From: Halorhabdus utahensis DSM 12940
Lineage (GTDB): Archaea; Halobacteriota; Halobacteria; Halobacteriales; Haloarculaceae
NCBI RefSeq assembly: GCF_000023945.1
Contig: NC_013158.1
Coordinates: forward strand, 2,790,001-2,854,000
DNA length: 64,000 nt
Reading direction: 5' to 3'
In this document: one piece after another, positions 62,549-64,000 of the stretch
Layout: the number at the start of each line of letters is the position of its first letter
Numbering within the stretch: the first letter of the stretch is position 1
Notes under the pieces: model-generated
The model's database searches: none
What the model was told of the DNA's origin: nothing
Seen by the model: the letters and a program-made list of their open reading frames with translations, nothing else
Program-made: the position numbers and the translations under genes

Positions 62549-63246
62549 CGCAATCCGTAATACATTCCGCTAATACAAATATTTTTATATTTATTCATGG
62601 AGTATATGGCGCGGTAATAGCTCTGGCGTTTCATTCTGGAATTACTTGGATCCAGGCCGTCACTGCGTGGACGCGATAAGCCGGCCACGGTGGCTGAGTC
62701 CGCCGAAATATCGAGGATTTGGACTCGATCGTCCGATAGATCTATTGAATGCGAATATGTTTGTTTCCGCACTACCAGGGTGGTTTGTTATGTGTATGTC
62801 TATGAATATTTATAATATACTGCCAACAGCATTTCAATCACGTATGGCAGTATTTTCCGTTTACGTGTGAAAATTACAATATAATTTGGATGGAAGATAT
62901 TTTGAATGGTATAGTCTTTTACAATATTTGTGTTGAAAATATACGGAAAGTATACATTCACTACAATCATCATATATGATTGGGTCGGTCGTCGCCGACC
63001 CAGGCGATACGCCACGGTCCTCGTTTCCCCCGACGTGGACTGACTGTGTGTATCTGGACGACCGGATGCCATTTTCCCCCTCTCCGGTCGTCCATGTTTC
63101 CGCCAATCCTCCCCTGTTGGCAGTGGTTGATGGCCCAAGAATCAACGCCCCTGCATCGAATCGGTCTGCCTGATTTTCATTGCCATCGGAGCGTCACCCG
63201 CGGTTGCTAGCCAACAGAACCATGTGCTCACACCGTAACTGGTACC
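62549..63246. other. AT-rich intergenic region (698 bp)
   Basis: There is no supportable gene here. About 62565-62980 is much richer in A/T than the genome average visible in the window. It contains a perfect ATCATATATGAT palindrome (62969-62980), many TATA-like stretches and short meaningless frames. Only the pilin promoter at the left is identifiable. The rest could be an old insertion or a regulatory region. Confidence 0.55.
62981..63002. terminator. Hairpin TGGGTCGG/CCGACCCA at the edge of the AT-rich gap
   Basis: Eight-base arms (62981-62988 and 62995-63002) with a six-base loop. It directly follows a 12-bp AT palindrome. It could be a terminator for minus-strand transcription running into the AT tract. 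Confidence 0.4.
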
Positions 63247-64000
63247 ATGACGCACATGGACTTTGATCAGTATCCCTCGGTTTCGTTGCACAACGTCGCG
63301 GAGATTGAACCTGCCGGGTGGGTTCCGGACGGTGATCGCCTTTGCCGGGTGCCGGCGGCGTACGGCAAAGAGATGAACGAGGATGCAGCACACCGGGTTC
63401 GCCATGCCACGGCCAGCGAGGTCCGGTTCGTCCCGACCGAAGAAGACGCGGAGATCGAAGTGACACTTTCGGCGGTCGAAGACACACAATTTCGGACTTT
63501 CTGGGGCGTCTTCCAACCGTGGCAGCCGACCGAGGTCGGCCAGACACCGGAAACGTTCACGTTCACCATTCCGGAGCGACTCCGCGAGATCGTGACCACC
63601 GATGACACCGGACGCTTCGATCCAGCAGTCTGCCGGATTCGCTTCGAGCGCCGGACTGCGGTCGCGATCCACGACGTCTCCGGCGACTGTCGACCCCCGA
63701 AGCCGGATGAACTGCCGGACCAGCGCTATCTGGCCTACGGAACCTCGATCACGGAAGGGGCGGCCGCATCAGCGCTCCACACGGACTACGTGACTCACGT
63801 CGCCCGTGATCTGGGGGCCGATCTGCTCAACTTCGGCTGCTCGGGATCAGCCTACGCCGACGCGGCGATGGCAGACTACATCGCTACCCGTGACGATTGG
63901 GACTTCGCAACGCTCGAGCTCTCGGTGAACATGGCCAACGCGGATTTCACGCCGGCCGAGTTCCACGAGCGCGTCGAGTATTTCGTCAATACGATCGCGG
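63247..64000 (+). CDS. SGNH/GDSL-type hydrolase, truncated by window edge
   Basis: Open to the right edge, 251 residues are visible. About the first 150 residues form a beta-sandwich-like N-terminal domain (WVPDGDRLCRVPAAYGKE, FRTFWGVFQPWQPTEV). The SGNH domain starts at YLAYGTSITEG (the Ser of the GxS block is in a GTS context rather than GDS), and then block II appears as NFGCSGSAYADAAMADYI and LSVNMANADF (block III). This arrangement suits acetyl-xylan or similar carbohydrate esterases. The ATG at 63247 is in frame; MDF at 63256 is an alternative. Confidence 0.8.
   Translation, partial: MTHMDFDQYPSVSLHNVAEIEPAGWVPDGDRLCRVPAAYGKEMNEDAAHRVRHATASEVRFVPTEEDAEIEVTLSAVEDTQFRTFWGVFQPWQPTEVGQTPETFTFTIPERLREIVTTDDTGRFDPAVCRIRFERRTAVAIHDVSGDCRPPKPDELPDQRYLAYGTSITEGAAASALHTDYVTHVARDLGADLLNFGCSGSAYADAAMADYIATRDDWDFATLELSVNMANADFTPAEFHERVEYFVNTIA

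Noticed and set aside
62565-62980. Possible replication origin in the AT-rich gap
   Set aside because: No Orc1/Cdc6 gene is adjacent and I saw no repeated ORB-like elements.
62800-63138. A 112-codon minus-strand frame in the AT-rich gap
   Set aside because: The frame is open only because the DNA is AT-rich with few stops; hydrophobic nonsense and no promoter.

Overview
The window is chromosomal DNA from a halophilic archaeon (class Halobacteria). The evidence is a GC-rich, acidic proteome (Asp/Glu-heavy with few Lys), promoters of the TATA type about 27 nt upstream of leaderless start codons, and archaeal information-processing genes (PriS, GINS, type IA topoisomerase, AspRS, GatB, SMC/ScpA, RtcB/archease). 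Typical haloarchaeal families are also present: dodecin, DUF2150, DUF555, Tat lipoproteins and type IV pilin N-domains. A genus such as Halorhabdus is possible, but I cannot establish it from the sequence alone.

Layout. 1-2.2 kb: two archaeal CoA-biosynthesis genes (the phosphopantothenate-forming ligase, cut by the window edge, and pantoate kinase), then a putative UPF0175/PIN-like toxin-antitoxin pair. 2.3-5.4 kb: a secreted lipase-like protein with a Trp/Asp repeat tail, a small membrane protein and aspS. 5.5-8.9 kb: an Lrp regulator, a TrkA-N-like protein and an APC permease with two UspA domains. 8.9-11.6 kb: a 21-bp tandem repeat and topA. 12-19.3 kb: a conserved halophile protein, gatB on the opposite strand, and a coiled-coil protein-smc-scpA operon with a leaderless 38-aa ORF behind it.

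19.3-29.7 kb: metabolic and transport genes (AEC carrier, phosphoribosyltransferase, Tat lipoprotein hydrolase, PhzF, MfnA-type decarboxylase, VTT membrane protein, CDF transporter, GT2 glycosyltransferase, DUF4382 lipoprotein). 29.8-41.7 kb: tRNA-Glu with tRNA-like repeats, a NYN protein, a TatD hydrolase, a UPF0173 hydrolase, HtrA, GINS-PriS, a GNAT acetyltransferase, DUF502-archease, katG and rtcB. 41.7-49.2 kb: a surface and stress region with a pilin, MscS, UspA, dodecin, DUF2150, a 1084-aa pilin-like PKD protein, a decayed transposase and another pilin. 49.2-64 kb: HMG-CoA synthase, an HTH regulator, a DUF457-like protein, an ABC exporter with a divergent HTH regulator, an NDH-2-like oxidoreductase, small conserved genes, a CBS/HTH regulator, dinB with an array of inverted repeats upstream, a HerA-like ATPase, a pilin, an AT-rich gap and a truncated SGNH hydrolase.

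Functional links. PPS, pantoate kinase and the MfnA-type decarboxylase (a possible beta-alanine source) belong to one CoA pathway. Archease activates RtcB for tRNA splicing and RNA repair, with katG lying between them. SMC-ScpA, GINS-PriS, TopA and DinB make the window rich in chromosome maintenance. The most unusual parts are the PKD/pilin surface locus beside an IS remnant, the inverted-repeat array ahead of dinB, the 21-bp tandem repeat next to topA, the operator-like palindrome ahead of the smc operon and the Trp/Asp repeat hydrolase. I saw no CRISPR array, rRNA or intact insertion sequence.
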